Shown: one piece after another, positions 27,301 to 37,291 of the stretch
Layout of the letters: each line of letters opens with the position of its first letter
Numbering within the stretch: the first letter of the stretch is position 1
Assembly: GCF_000012825.1 (NCBI RefSeq)
Contig: NC_009614.1
Coordinates: 3,658,001-3,722,000, forward strand
Reading direction: 5' to 3'
Length of the DNA stretch: 64,000 bases
DNA from: Phocaeicola vulgatus ATCC 8482
Lineage (GTDB): Bacteria; Bacteroidota; Bacteroidia; Bacteroidales; Bacteroidaceae
Translations under genes and position numbers: made by a program
Notes under the pieces: model-generated
Databases searched by the model: none
What the model saw: only the letters and a program-made list of their open reading frames with translations
Told to the model about the DNA's origin: nothing

Positions 27301-28800
27301 GAGAAACTATCTCAGAAAGGAATGCAATATGTGGATCTGATGGAAAAGAATACCAAACAGATGCTGCAACTGGTCAATCAGATATTGGATTTCCGTAAAA
27401 TACAGAACGGCAAGATGCGTCTGCATGTGTCGTTGTTCAACCTGAATGAGATGGTAGACTCTTTTGAGAAAGAATTCAGGGTGATGGCCGAAGAAAATGA
27501 AGTCAGCTTCACGTTCCAGCTGGCCGGTGAGGATATCATGGTATGGGCGGATAAGGAGAAAGTGGCTATCGTGATCCGCAACATCATCTCCAATGCGTTC
27601 AAGTTCACTCCTGCCGGGGGAAATATTTATGTCACGATGGGAGTGTCGGATGATGACAGGCATTGTTATGTACGGGTGGAAGATAGCGGTGTGGGGATTC
27701 CCCAAAGCAAGCTTTCCGAAATCTTCGAGCGTTTCTCGCAGGCTGACAATGCACGTGGCGCTTATTATCAGGGAACGGGCATCGGATTGGCTTTGTCTAA
27801 GGAAATTATCAGTCTGCATCATGGGGAAATCTATGCAGAGAGTCCTGAAGGGAAGGGAGCGGTCTTTACCATTGAATTGCAACTGGGTAAGGAGCATTAC
27901 AAACCGTCGGAAGTCGATTTCTATATGGGCGGGGAAACGGTGAGTGTTCCTGAGGCTGAATCTGTTTCTGCCTCTGCCGGCAAGGAAAGCGAGGAGGAGA
28001 AAGAACAGCCTGTCGATTCGTCTTTGCCTACCGTGCTGATTGTAGAAGATAATAAGGATTTATGCAATATGTTGAAGCTGCAATTGGAAGATAAATTCAA
28101 TATTTATATGGCCAATGATGGTGTGGAGGGGCTGAAGAAAGTACATCTTTATCATCCCGACATGGTAGTCACCGACCAGATGATGCCGAATATGGATGGA
28201 ATAGAGATGTTGCAACGCATCCGTAAAGATTTCCAGATCAGTCATATTCCGGTGATTATCCTGACGGCGAAAGGTAATGATGAAGCGAAGACCAAAGCGA
28301 TAAGCATGGGAGCGAATGCCTATATCATCAAACCTTTCAGCAAAGACTATCTGGTAGCACGTATCGAACAGTTGCTGAATGAACGTAAATTGTTCCGTGA
28401 ACGTGTATGGCAGCAGCCCGAAGAACATAAGGAGGAACAGGATACATACGAACAGTTCCTGGTGAAGAAAGATGTGCAGTTCATTGAAAAGATTCATCAG
28501 GTTATAGAAGAGAATCTGGATAATAGTGATTTTAATATAGATACTATAGCATCGACTATCGGGCTGAGCCGCTCGGCTTTCTTTAAGAAGTTAAAGAGCC
28601 TGACCGGGTTTGCTCCGGTGGATTTAGTGAAAGAGATTCGTCTGAATAAATCAATAGAGTTGATTAAAAACTCGGATATGAGTATTTCAGAAATAGCTTT
28701 TGCCGTGGGCTTCAAGGATTCCGGTTATTTCAGTAAATGTTTTCGTAAGAAATATGATCAGACTCCGAGGGAATATATGAATGAATGGCGTAAAGGTTGA
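24397..28800 (+). CDS. Hybrid two-component system sensor/regulator (HTCS)
   Basis: A 1,467-residue one-protein signalling system. In order: signal peptide (1-20), periplasmic beta-propeller made of repeats such as VWVGDRAGIFYSID and IWVGTLDGGLNLL (about 25-800), a Y_Y_Y domain (about 825-890), one membrane helix (about 898-922), HisKA with His949 in NISHELRTP, HATPase (NxxSNAFKFTP), a receiver domain with Asp1260 in VVTDQMMPN, and an AraC-type DNA-binding domain at the end (about 1375-1467). It should sense an oligosaccharide in the periplasm and activate the neighbouring SusC/SusD and lyase genes. It ends at a terminator at 28823. Confidence 0.97.
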   Translation: MKKYILIILCCLTSFPLWSYNVNMIVEHYSVDQGLPNNTVNCTLKDRDGFIWFGTWYGLCCFDGVKFKTFNKQEHDSDVPPRKIQRIVEDKNGYIWVKTIDRKLYVFNKVTECFHAVYDDMKNYSENIQVIKLQNTAEGDVLLLTKDKNLLLAGVDEKGQVTIKILFDSRDEINKHDYTLKHHVLCETEEYISWIGTDYKVSAVHKGAELASRPADFITSKINSGDKDSFTSFFEDGRKVWVGDRAGIFYSIDVRTGLVNRYVLSEIKGAISNLLVTPAGYVYLSVAGQGTYEYDLAERRLQKINTEMNDAMVTHAFIDQYDKIWFHENEKALIYYDPLNHTAKRFPFTMFGKITTLYSEDAGERGLFFLSPAGEAWLFDREHVEMVYINKLKQLSNDRANQQFYHLMLDNDGVLWLSSADEGVYCMNFPKKQFNLLSLSPQSAGRENYATGVRALFQSKSGDIWVGTRWQSVYRMDRNGVTKHVFSTGDEHIGNVYHIMEDDKGNLWFSTKGDGLVKAVPDEKAAGGFRFKRYLHNLSDLSSISGNDVYFTYQDEKKGIWVGTLDGGLNLLCEENGEVTFKNKYNGFKNYPTYGLYMEVRNMIEDNDGRMWVGTMDGLMSFKNNFASVEQIDFETYRGSNRVNYADSDVYALYKDEFSQIWVCVFGGGLSKLSGYDEETHKLSFKSYGWEDGLNNDVVMSIIEDDNGFLWLATEKGLSCFDRATSQVRNYDKYDGFPPVVMEENTALKTLDGELWLGCKEGILTFSPDKLETQRFDYNTFIVGCQISNRDIRSYTDHPIIDRSITYTDRITLNHNQSMFTLEFAALNYNNQNRVSYKYILEGYEKEWHYNGKNRIASYTNVPPGKYLFRVQTLDEANPGLESFRELTVVILPPWWASWWAYVIYMIIAVALLLVAIKLSLFMIKVKNDVYIEQKLSELKIKFFTNISHELRTPLTLIQGPIQELREKEKLSQKGMQYVDLMEKNTKQMLQLVNQILDFRKIQNGKMRLHVSLFNLNEMVDSFEKEFRVMAEENEVSFTFQLAGEDIMVWADKEKVAIVIRNIISNAFKFTPAGGNIYVTMGVSDDDRHCYVRVEDSGVGIPQSKLSEIFERFSQADNARGAYYQGTGIGLALSKEIISLHHGEIYAESPEGKGAVFTIELQLGKEHYKPSEVDFYMGGETVSVPEAESVSASAGKESEEEKEQPVDSSLPTVLIVEDNKDLCNMLKLQLEDKFNIYMANDGVEGLKKVHLYHPDMVVTDQMMPNMDGIEMLQRIRKDFQISHIPVIILTAKGNDEAKTKAISMGANAYIIKPFSKDYLVARIEQLLNERKLFRERVWQQPEEHKEEQDTYEQFLVKKDVQFIEKIHQVIEENLDNSDFNIDTIASTIGLSRSAFFKKLKSLTGFAPVDLVKEIRLNKSIELIKNSDMSISEIAFAVGFKDSGYFSKCFRKKYDQTPREYMNEWRKG

Positions 28801-28822
28801 TTTCTTGACCTTATAAAGCAGG

Positions 28823-28872
28823 AATCCCGTAAACAGATGTAGGCGAGCGTCGTGTTTGCGGGATTGTCTTAT
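28823..28872 (+). terminator. Terminator after the hybrid two-component gene
   Basis: A 12-bp stem with one G-T pair (28823-28834 with 28854-28865), followed by T-rich GTCTTATTTG. It separates the regulator gene from the SusC/D operon it probably controls. Confidence 0.65.
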
Positions 28873-28965
28873 TTGTTTGCTAAGTTATTTTTGGACTTTA
28901 TTAAGATTTAGTGATTACATACTTTTTTGTGATTCGTCTTAATTCTAAACAATAACTAGATTACG

Positions 28966-29850
28966 ATGAATGTGAAAAAAATTATCAGTTTAATCATGCT
29001 CCTGTTTATGTTACTGCCTTTGGGAGCACAGAATTCAGAGGGAAAACAACGCTATAAAATAGCTGCGTGTGACTGGATGATGCTAAAGCGTCAGAAGATC
29101 GGTTCTTTTCAATTGATGAAGGAACTAGGAGGTGATGGCATAGAAATGGACATGGGAGGCTTGGGAAAACGGGATACTTTTGATAATAAGTTCCACCAGC
29201 CCCATTTCTGTAAATTATTTAAAGAAACAGCACAGGAACAGCATATTGAAGTCCCTTCTGTGGCGATGTCCGGATTCTTTGGACAATCTTTCTTGACTCA
29301 TCATAATTATAAAGCTTTAGTGCAGGATTGTTTGAATACGATGAAGGTGATGGGGGCCCAAGTAGCTTTCCTTCCATTAGGCGGCATAAAAGAGGACTGG
29401 ACAGTAGCGGGTGATGCACGTCAGGAGTTGGTAAGCCGTTTGCACGAAGTGGGAGAAATGGCAGTGAAAGATGGAGTAGTGATAGGTATCCGTACTCCTT
29501 TGGACGCCGGAGGGGATATAAAACTGTTGAAAGAAATTAATTCGAAAGGTATAAAGATTTATTATAGTTTTCAAAATGCGTTGGAAAATGGACGCGACCT
29601 CTGTAAAGAGTTGAAAAAATTGGGAAAGGATCGGATTTGTCAGATACATTGTACGGATACAGACGGGGTTACTCTTCCTTATAATACCCGTCTGGATATG
29701 AATGCCGTAAAGCATACCCTTGATAAGATGGGGTGGAGCGGATGGCTGGTCATTGAACGGTCACGGAATAAGGATGAAGTCCGGAATGTAAAGAAAAACT
29801 TCGGGACGAATGTCGCTTATCTGAAACAGATATTTCAACAAGAAAAATAA
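28966..29850 (+). CDS. Secreted sugar isomerase/epimerase-like TIM-barrel protein
   Basis: A 294-residue protein with a signal peptide (MNVKKIISLIMLLFMLLPLG, cut near GAQ) followed by a xylose-isomerase-like/AP-endonuclease-2 TIM barrel. Metal-binding acids and histidine typical of the fold are visible in GDGIEMDMGG, IHCTDTDG and WLVIERS. Export to the periplasm is unusual for an isomerase and suggests action on, or binding of, an oligosaccharide product. It lies 29 bp before susC on the same strand and is probably the first gene of the inducible operon. The reaction is unknown. Confidence 0.8.
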   Translation: MNVKKIISLIMLLFMLLPLGAQNSEGKQRYKIAACDWMMLKRQKIGSFQLMKELGGDGIEMDMGGLGKRDTFDNKFHQPHFCKLFKETAQEQHIEVPSVAMSGFFGQSFLTHHNYKALVQDCLNTMKVMGAQVAFLPLGGIKEDWTVAGDARQELVSRLHEVGEMAVKDGVVIGIRTPLDAGGDIKLLKEINSKGIKIYYSFQNALENGRDLCKELKKLGKDRICQIHCTDTDGVTLPYNTRLDMNAVKHTLDKMGWSGWLVIERSRNKDEVRNVKKNFGTNVAYLKQIFQQEK

Positions 29851-29879
29851 GATAATATTTTAATTTTAAAAATGATTCT

Positions 29880-32800
29880 ATGAAGAAAGAAAATGCATTT
29901 CTTCAGAAGCTGGACAAGATTGGCAACTTGACACAAGTGGTCTGTCTCAGTCTGTTTCTGACAGGAGTTTCTGTTCAGGGAGTATCCGCTGAGACAGGAT
30001 TTCCTATATCCCAGTCGGTGCAACAGACTAAAACTGTCACCGGACAGGTGGTTGATGAAACTGGTGAACCGGTGATTGGTGCCAGTGTGATGGTGGAAGG
30101 AACTACAAACGGTACCATTACTGATTTTGACGGAAGATTTGCTTTGCAAGTCCCTTCGGGCAAGAAGGTTGTCATTTCATTTGTGGGGTATGTGCCGCAA
30201 ACGATTGCTCCGAAACAAGGAAAAGACTTTAGAGTGGTGCTGAAGGAAGATTCCAAAATGCTGGACGAAGTGGTTGTAGTCGGTTACGGTACTCAGAAAG
30301 CAAAAGATGTGACAGGATCTATCGGGGTTATTACTCCTTCGGAAATTTCAGATTTGCCGGTGTCGAATTTGGGTGCTGCGCTAGCGGGACAGATACCTGG
30401 TTTGAGTATCAGTGGTGGTGACAGCCGTCCGGGTGAAGGGGCAACTATGTCTATTCGTCAATCTTTCTCGTATTCTAAAGATGGTGGTAGTACTAATCCG
30501 ATGGTCATAATCGATGATGTGATTCAGATAGATGCCAACAGCGGTCTTCCGACATTAGAAACTTTCAATGCCCTTGATCCTTCTGAAATTGAAAGTATTT
30601 CAGTCCTTCGTGATGCCAGTGCTGCCATTTACGGTTCCCGTGCTTCGCAAGGTGCTATTATTGTAAAGACCAAACGAGGTAAATCAGGAGCTCCCAAAAT
30701 CAATTATTCAGGTAAATTCGGATTTAATGATGCAGTGGGACATCCTAAAACCTTAAAAGGAGCAGCTTATGGACGTTTTGCCAATTCCTTTAATTTGGCC
30801 AATAATAAGATAAGTATGGATCCGGATGGAAACTGGATGAATAAAATTTATAATGAAGCGGAACTGGCCGAGATGGATGGCTTGAATTACAATTGGCTGG
30901 ATGAAGCCTGGTCCGGCGCTTTTACAATGAACCATTCGGTCAATGTAAGTGGCGGTAGCGAGAAAGCTACTTATTTTGCGGGTGCTTCTTACTATACTCA
31001 GGGGGCGAATCTTGGAAAACAGGATTATAATAGATGGAACTTCCGTGCAGGTGTGGATATCAAATTGACTTCCGATTTGAAATTTTCTGCAACCATAGCG
31101 GGTAACCAGCAGGAAACCACATCGAGTTTTACCAAAGGTTTAAGCAATTTGAACGGTTATGGGGGAACTAAGCCCGGTGAATCCGGTGATTATTTGGTTC
31201 TTGCTCATATGCCGAATTATTTGCCATGGGAGATAACATTGGATGATGGTAATACCTATTATACATCTCCTTTGTTGAATAGTTACTCGAGTGCGGGTAA
31301 TGCAACATCGGGCAATAAAATGAGTACATGGAATTATTTTGCTATGGAGAATAATGACGGTTCTTATTCCACGAATGATAATTTCAGTTATGATGCCAAC
31401 TTCTCCGTCACTTATGCCGTTCCGTTTATCAAAGGTCTTTCATTCAAGGGAAGCTATGCGTTGAAGCGTAGTGCCAGTGATAGTGAGCAGGCATTTATGC
31501 CATTTACGTTGGCTTATCTGAAAGCAAGCGATGCATTGACACCCGGAAATCGTTTTTATAGCGATCATCCGTCTGTTTCCGATTATCAATTAAAAGAATT
31601 TACGGGAAGCACTCGTGTGGTATATTCAGACCAGATGGCTAAAAACGAGCAATTGAACTTCTATGTGAATTATGAAGGAAAGTTTGGCAAGCATAGCATT
31701 GCCGCCATGGCTGCAGTGGAAAAAATGCAGGCTTATATGCATTCCAAGCGGATGTTGTTTAATAACCCTGACCCGGATGGTTATTTGGGTACTTCGCCAA
31801 GTGCGGGAGCGATGGATACAGGTAATTCTATTACATATAAATACAAACAGGGTTCTTTGTCTTATTTAGGTCGTGTAAGCTATAATTATGCCGATAAGTA
31901 TTTGTTCCAATTCCTATTCCGTAGCGATGCTTCCACTAAATTTGCTCCGGCCAATTATTGGGGCTTCTTCCCGGGTGTTTCCGTGGGGTGGGTAGCTTCG
32001 GAAGAAGAATTTATGAAGAAGTTGCTGCCGTCATGGTTTGAATACATGAAAGTACGTTTCTCATGGGGACGTACCGGTAAAGATAATATCAAAGCATGGG
32101 GATGGAAGCAACTCTATTCATTGGATCCTAGTAGAGGATATGGATTCGGTTCTAACGGTGGTATCCTGCAAACGGGTATCAAGCCGGGAGCGACTCCTAA
32201 TCCTGATGCGCATTGGGATAATACCGATAAATTTAATCTTGGTTTTGATTTGCGTTTCCTCAATAACCGTTTAAGTGCGACTGTGGATGTGTACTATGAT
32301 ATAAACTCTGACATCTTGAATCAGAATATCGGTGGTATCATAGGTACTCCTATTTTTGCAGGAGGTGCTTTGACAGAAGTGAACTTTGGGCGTATTGATG
32401 CTTTTGGTAGTGAATTCTCTTTGAATTGGCGCGATAAAATAGATCAGGTGAAATATAATATCGGAGTGAATTTTGGATTTAATGGCAACAGGGTAAGAGA
32501 ATGGCCCCAGTCTGCTCCGAGTTATATACAGGAAAATTCTGTAAGAGAGGGTGCTTCTACTATATTCCCTACATACGGGTATAAAGTATGGAGAGGTACA
32601 AGTTCCGGAGATGGTATTTTACGGAACAGTGATGATATTGAGAATTATTGGAACTATTTATCGGCCAATGCAGAAGCCGCAGGCACTTCTCCGGAATATT
32701 TGGGCGTAAAAGATGCCAGTCAGTTAAAACCGGGTATGTTGGCTTATCAGGATTTGGGTGGCGTATTGAATGAGGATGGTACGCAGTCGGGGCCCGACGG

Positions 32801-33335
32801 ACGTATTGCCAAGACCCAGGATTATGCCAAACTGAATAAGAGTGGAAAGACATATGGTTTTACCACCAAACTGGGGGCGGAATGGAAAGGTATCAGCTTT
32901 AATATGATGATTGCCACTTCATGGGGTGGTTATCGCCAGATTGACGTCAATAAAATCACAACATCCAGTGGGGATATGCTTTGGACACCGGACTCATTCT
33001 GGGAAGATATGTTTGATGAAAGAAATAATACGACGGGGAAATATCCTAATTTAGGTTTAGACAACAGAATATCAGGATCAGTAATTGCACCGTCTGATTT
33101 TTGGTCTATCAGTACGTTCCGTTGCTATATCCGTAACTTAAGTATCGGTTATACGCTGCCTAAGGCATGGTTGTCACCTTTAAAGATCCAGTCGGCTAAA
33201 TTAAGTCTGACAGGTAATAATCTATGGGATTTCTATAACCCGTATCCCGATCATTATCGTAATATGTATTGTGGAACAACTTCATTGTATCCTACATTGA
33301 GAACGTGGTCGTTGGGAGTAAATGTATCATTCTAA
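29880..33335 (+). CDS. SusC-like TonB-dependent outer-membrane transporter (pectin locus)
   Basis: A 1,151-residue protein with a long signal peptide, a carboxypeptidase-regulatory-like Ig domain (about 52-125, VTGQVVDETGEPVIGASVMV), a TonB-box/plug region (DEVVVVGYGTQKAKDVTGSI) and a barrel ending in WSLGVNVSF. No N-terminal STN signalling domain is present, as expected for control by a hybrid two-component regulator and not by sigma/anti-sigma. It would import oligosaccharides captured by the SusD lipoprotein encoded next (20-bp gap). Confidence 0.96.
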   Translation: MKKENAFLQKLDKIGNLTQVVCLSLFLTGVSVQGVSAETGFPISQSVQQTKTVTGQVVDETGEPVIGASVMVEGTTNGTITDFDGRFALQVPSGKKVVISFVGYVPQTIAPKQGKDFRVVLKEDSKMLDEVVVVGYGTQKAKDVTGSIGVITPSEISDLPVSNLGAALAGQIPGLSISGGDSRPGEGATMSIRQSFSYSKDGGSTNPMVIIDDVIQIDANSGLPTLETFNALDPSEIESISVLRDASAAIYGSRASQGAIIVKTKRGKSGAPKINYSGKFGFNDAVGHPKTLKGAAYGRFANSFNLANNKISMDPDGNWMNKIYNEAELAEMDGLNYNWLDEAWSGAFTMNHSVNVSGGSEKATYFAGASYYTQGANLGKQDYNRWNFRAGVDIKLTSDLKFSATIAGNQQETTSSFTKGLSNLNGYGGTKPGESGDYLVLAHMPNYLPWEITLDDGNTYYTSPLLNSYSSAGNATSGNKMSTWNYFAMENNDGSYSTNDNFSYDANFSVTYAVPFIKGLSFKGSYALKRSASDSEQAFMPFTLAYLKASDALTPGNRFYSDHPSVSDYQLKEFTGSTRVVYSDQMAKNEQLNFYVNYEGKFGKHSIAAMAAVEKMQAYMHSKRMLFNNPDPDGYLGTSPSAGAMDTGNSITYKYKQGSLSYLGRVSYNYADKYLFQFLFRSDASTKFAPANYWGFFPGVSVGWVASEEEFMKKLLPSWFEYMKVRFSWGRTGKDNIKAWGWKQLYSLDPSRGYGFGSNGGILQTGIKPGATPNPDAHWDNTDKFNLGFDLRFLNNRLSATVDVYYDINSDILNQNIGGIIGTPIFAGGALTEVNFGRIDAFGSEFSLNWRDKIDQVKYNIGVNFGFNGNRVREWPQSAPSYIQENSVREGASTIFPTYGYKVWRGTSSGDGILRNSDDIENYWNYLSANAEAAGTSPEYLGVKDASQLKPGMLAYQDLGGVLNEDGTQSGPDGRIAKTQDYAKLNKSGKTYGFTTKLGAEWKGISFNMMIATSWGGYRQIDVNKITTSSGDMLWTPDSFWEDMFDERNNTTGKYPNLGLDNRISGSVIAPSDFWSISTFRCYIRNLSIGYTLPKAWLSPLKIQSAKLSLTGNNLWDFYNPYPDHYRNMYCGTTSLYPTLRTWSLGVNVSF

Positions 33336-33355
33336 AATTAAAAAGAATCATTGAT

Positions 33356-35365
33356 ATGAAAAAGCGCATATTATATACTGTGTTATTGGCAGCCGGATTG
33401 GCATTTAGCAGTTGCAGTGACCAGTTCTTGCAGGATATGAATCCGTATGACAGTTATTCACCGGAAAAGACTTTCGGCATCGAATCTAATTTGGACTTAT
33501 ATATTCAGAATGTGTATTATAACTATTTTTATAAGTCGGGTATGACCCCTCCACAGTCATACGGCTTGTCCGGTAACTGGAATGACTATTCAACTTATAC
33601 GGAGGAGAAATGGGGTATCGAGAAGAAATTTGACGCTTCCAGAAGTTTGAAAAAAGCTACGGACTGTGAAACTTATTTTGGCAGTAATCTGGCTACGAAT
33701 ATAAAGAATGATCCATATAGCCGTATCCGCAGTTGCAATGAAATTCTGGAAGGAGTTGATAAATATGGTCAGGACTTGTCGGAAGCTGCCATAAAAAAAG
33801 CGAAAGGACAGGCTTATTTCTTCCGTGCCATGCAGTTGTTTGATTTGGTACGTGTATACGGAGCTGTTCCTGTGGTAAATAAAGTGCTTATGGCGGCCGA
33901 CCGTGAGGGAGCTAAAGATTATAATCGTGAAAGTGTGGAAACATGTGTCAACCAGATCTTGAGTGATTTAAAAGAGGCTGCGAATCTGCTTCCCACTCGT
34001 AAAGAATGGGGAAGTGACCAGTATGGACGGTTGACCAAGGAAGCTGCATTGGCATACAGAAGCCGCGTGGCGCTGGTATTTGCAAGCCCTATCTTTAATG
34101 CAGATTGGAATAATACAGGCAGTAAACGCTGGAAAGATGCGTTGGATATTACTCTAGAAGCACAGGCTTTCTTGAGCAGCGAAGGTTATGGTTTGTATGG
34201 CAATTCCGCCAAAGACTGGAATGAAATGTTCTACAAGTTTGACAATCAGGAATGTAAGGAGGTGATTATGGTCAAACTGTTGGCTAGCTCTACCTCTAAA
34301 AATGATGAACATAGTGGATGGCAGAAAACAATCCGCTTGAAAACAATGGGTGGCAGTGGTTCCGGTTATCATGTTCCTATGGGTATGTTGGATATTTTCC
34401 CGATGGCGGATGGTTCCAAAGCTGTAAATGATGATGGTGAGGCGATAAACGGGTACGACCGTTCTTTATTCTTCAAGAATCGTGATCCGCGTTTCTATTA
34501 CACGTTTACTTTCTCCGGAGCGAAATGGGGATATGATCAGGATGCAGATGCCGTAGTTTGGAATTATCGTTGGAGTGAAACGAAAGAAGATGGTTCTCAG
34601 TTGCATTATTACACGGAAAATGAAGGCAGCAGTCCGGCGATAGTACGTAAAATGTCCGATCCGGCTGAAAATAGTGCAAACACATATCAATGGGATGGCA
34701 CTGATGTATACGAATATCGTTATGCTGAATTGTTGTTGAACCTTGCAGAATGTTATGCAGCTACGGGGGATATAAGTAATTCAGTGAAAACAATTGGTGA
34801 AATTCGTGCCCGTGTAGGTATTCCTGCATCCAATAATTATGGCTTGGGAACGATTACCGATAAGAATGAAGCTATTAAGGCTTGTCTGCGTGAGCGTCAG
34901 GTGGAATTAGCTTATGAGGGTAAGCGTTATTGGGATTTATGGCGTTGGATGCTGTATAATGATGATGCAAGTGATAACAATACCACCTGTACTACCTTGG
35001 GTATTGAGCCGTTAAATGGTACTGCCCGTGTGGGTAAATATTTACAAGTGAAGGATTATGACGGAAAGGCAGATCCTCTTGTTTCTGTCATTGCTGATTT
35101 TGAGCCTGTAGATGTGGATAATGCGGCAGACTTACAAGCCGAAATGAATAGGTTGGGAGAGTTCTGGAGCCAGCACTTTGTTTTACAGGATAGAGAAACT
35201 CCGGTAGATAATGTGAATGGTCAGGAAGCAGTAATTTCATGGCAGGAAAACTATTACCTGTCCGGTCTGCCCTCTAATGTATTGAATATGAATCCGTGGT
35301 TGGAACAATCAAAAGGATGGTTGGATTATTATGAATCAGAAGGCACATTGGATGCTAGGAAATAA
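33356..35365 (+). CDS. SusD-like glycan-binding lipoprotein (pectin locus)
   Basis: The start at ATG 33356 gives 669 residues and a lipoprotein signal ending in FSSC with Cys20; the longer frame overlaps susC and lacks a signal. TPR-like helices and SusD signatures are visible: KKAKGQAYFFRAMQLFDLVR near 155, YRYAELLLNLAECYAATG and RERQVELAYEGKRYWDLWRW near 530. It forms the lid of the SusC pore at the cell surface. About 170 bp without genes separate it from the first lyase. Confidence 0.95.
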   Translation: MKKRILYTVLLAAGLAFSSCSDQFLQDMNPYDSYSPEKTFGIESNLDLYIQNVYYNYFYKSGMTPPQSYGLSGNWNDYSTYTEEKWGIEKKFDASRSLKKATDCETYFGSNLATNIKNDPYSRIRSCNEILEGVDKYGQDLSEAAIKKAKGQAYFFRAMQLFDLVRVYGAVPVVNKVLMAADREGAKDYNRESVETCVNQILSDLKEAANLLPTRKEWGSDQYGRLTKEAALAYRSRVALVFASPIFNADWNNTGSKRWKDALDITLEAQAFLSSEGYGLYGNSAKDWNEMFYKFDNQECKEVIMVKLLASSTSKNDEHSGWQKTIRLKTMGGSGSGYHVPMGMLDIFPMADGSKAVNDDGEAINGYDRSLFFKNRDPRFYYTFTFSGAKWGYDQDADAVVWNYRWSETKEDGSQLHYYTENEGSSPAIVRKMSDPAENSANTYQWDGTDVYEYRYAELLLNLAECYAATGDISNSVKTIGEIRARVGIPASNNYGLGTITDKNEAIKACLRERQVELAYEGKRYWDLWRWMLYNDDASDNNTTCTTLGIEPLNGTARVGKYLQVKDYDGKADPLVSVIADFEPVDVDNAADLQAEMNRLGEFWSQHFVLQDRETPVDNVNGQEAVISWQENYYLSGLPSNVLNMNPWLEQSKGWLDYYESEGTLDARK

Positions 35366-35533
35366 TTTAATACGATAGTTTTATATCTGCTAGTTTATTA
35401 TGACAGATACAAGCATTTTTGAGTACATATCCCCGAAAAGTGCGTCTTGAAAAAGATAATTGTTAAGAAAAAGAGAACGGAATATAAATTCCAACTTACT
35501 TATAGCACAGATATAATTTTTTAAGAATAAAGT

Positions 35534-37267
35534 ATGAAAAGAAAAATGTTTTTAGGACTGTGTATGGCTACTTTTATTGCTCCAGTGGCAATGGCCCAGT
35601 ATCCCCAGTTGACTGAGGAAGCGAAGCAAGCCTACCAGAAAATGATGAGTGAAGAACGTCGCCGCTCTGACGAAGCCTGGGCAAAAGCATTGCCTGTTGT
35701 ACAGAAAGAAGCGAGAGAAGGTCGTCCGTATATTTCGTGGGCTTCCCGTCCATACGATTTGCCGCAGGCACGAATTCCTGCTTTCCCCGGTGCTGAAGGA
35801 GGAGGTATGTACAGTTTCGGCGGTCGTGGCGGTAAGGTGATTACCGTGACTAATTTGAATGACCGTGGTCCCGGTTCTTTCCGTGAGGCTTGTGAGACAG
35901 GTGGAGCACGTATCATTGTCTTCAATGTTTCAGGTATTATTAAATTGGAATCTCCCATTATCGTCCGGGCTCCATATGTCACTATTGCAGGACAGACAGC
36001 TCCGGGTGACGGGGTATGTATTGCCGGAGAGTCTTTTTGGGTAAATACGCATGATGTAGTGGTACGCCATATGCGTTTCCGCCGTGGCGAAACAAAAGTA
36101 TGGCATCGTGACGATTCTTTCGGAGGCAACCCGATTGGAAATATCATGATTGACCATTGCTCTTGTACTTGGGGATTGGATGAGAACATTTCTTTCTATC
36201 GCCATATGTACGACCCCAGCGAAGGACAATATGAATCAAAAGATCTGAAACTGCCTACCGTAAATGTTACCATACAGAATACTATCTCGGCAAAAGCGCT
36301 GGATACTTACAATCATGCATTCGGCAGCACTTTAGGTGGTGAGAATTGTGCATTTATGCGTAACCTGTGGGCAAGTAATTCGGGACGTAATCCTTCCGTC
36401 GGTTGGAATGGTGTTTTCAATTTTGTAAACAATGTGGTGTTCAACTGGGTACATCGCTCTTCGGACGGTGGCGATTATACCGCTATGTTCAATATGATAA
36501 ACAACTATTATAAACCGGGACCGGCCACTCCGAAAGATACTCCTGTGGGGCATCGCATCCTGAAACCCGAAGCGGGACGAAGCAAATTGGATCATAAAGT
36601 GTATGGCCGTGTTTATGCTGATGGTAATATTATGGAAGGCTATCCTGCCATTACAGAGGACAACTGGGCAGGTGGTATCCAGATTGAAACTCAGCCGAAT
36701 ACAGATGGATATACGGAGAATATGCGTAGCAACCGTCCTTTTGAAATGCCGTACATCCGCATTACTTCCGCACATGATGCATACGATTTTGTACTGAAAA
36801 ATGCAGGTGCCAACATTCCTTGCCGTGATATTGTGGATGAACGTATTGTAGAGGAAGTGAGAACAGGCGTTCCTTATTATGATAAGAAGATGGCCAAGGA
36901 TGCTAACGGTGATTTGACCGGGCTGGCTCCTAAATCAATGGGAGAAGACGGACAGTTTAAATATCGCCGCTTGCCGAAAGATTCTTATAAACAGGGTATC
37001 ATCACCGATATCCGCCAGATGGGGGGATATCCGGAATACAAAGGCACTCCGTATGTGGATACGGATGGTGACGGTATGCCCGATGAATGGGAAAAGGCAA
37101 ATGGCTTGAATCCTAATGATCCTTCGGATGCTAATAAGGACTGTACCGGTGACGGCTATACAAATATTGAGAAATATATTAATGGTATCAGCACTAGAAA
37201 TTGTATTGACTGGTCTGATTTGAGAAACAATTATGATACATTGGCTTCTAAAGGAAAGTTGATGTAA
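35534..37267 (+). CDS. Pectate lyase-like protein, polysaccharide lyase family 1 (first copy)
   Basis: A 577-residue protein with signal peptide (cleaved after AMA, before QYPQ). The right-handed beta-helix of PL1 is indicated by FPGAEGGGMYSFGGRGGKVI, by IMIDHCSCTWGLDENIS (the vWiDH calcium region) and by RNLWASNSGRNPSVG, which holds the likely catalytic Arg. The C-terminus has a calcium-binding thrombospondin-3-like segment, DTDGDGMPDEWEKANGLNP. It should cleave polygalacturonate by beta-elimination. A similar protein is encoded at 38159; the two share layout and motifs and look like an old duplication. Confidence 0.9.
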   Translation: MKRKMFLGLCMATFIAPVAMAQYPQLTEEAKQAYQKMMSEERRRSDEAWAKALPVVQKEAREGRPYISWASRPYDLPQARIPAFPGAEGGGMYSFGGRGGKVITVTNLNDRGPGSFREACETGGARIIVFNVSGIIKLESPIIVRAPYVTIAGQTAPGDGVCIAGESFWVNTHDVVVRHMRFRRGETKVWHRDDSFGGNPIGNIMIDHCSCTWGLDENISFYRHMYDPSEGQYESKDLKLPTVNVTIQNTISAKALDTYNHAFGSTLGGENCAFMRNLWASNSGRNPSVGWNGVFNFVNNVVFNWVHRSSDGGDYTAMFNMINNYYKPGPATPKDTPVGHRILKPEAGRSKLDHKVYGRVYADGNIMEGYPAITEDNWAGGIQIETQPNTDGYTENMRSNRPFEMPYIRITSAHDAYDFVLKNAGANIPCRDIVDERIVEEVRTGVPYYDKKMAKDANGDLTGLAPKSMGEDGQFKYRRLPKDSYKQGIITDIRQMGGYPEYKGTPYVDTDGDGMPDEWEKANGLNPNDPSDANKDCTGDGYTNIEKYINGISTRNCIDWSDLRNNYDTLASKGKLM

Positions 37268-37291
37268 TAAACGGAGGAAAGAAGACAGGAT

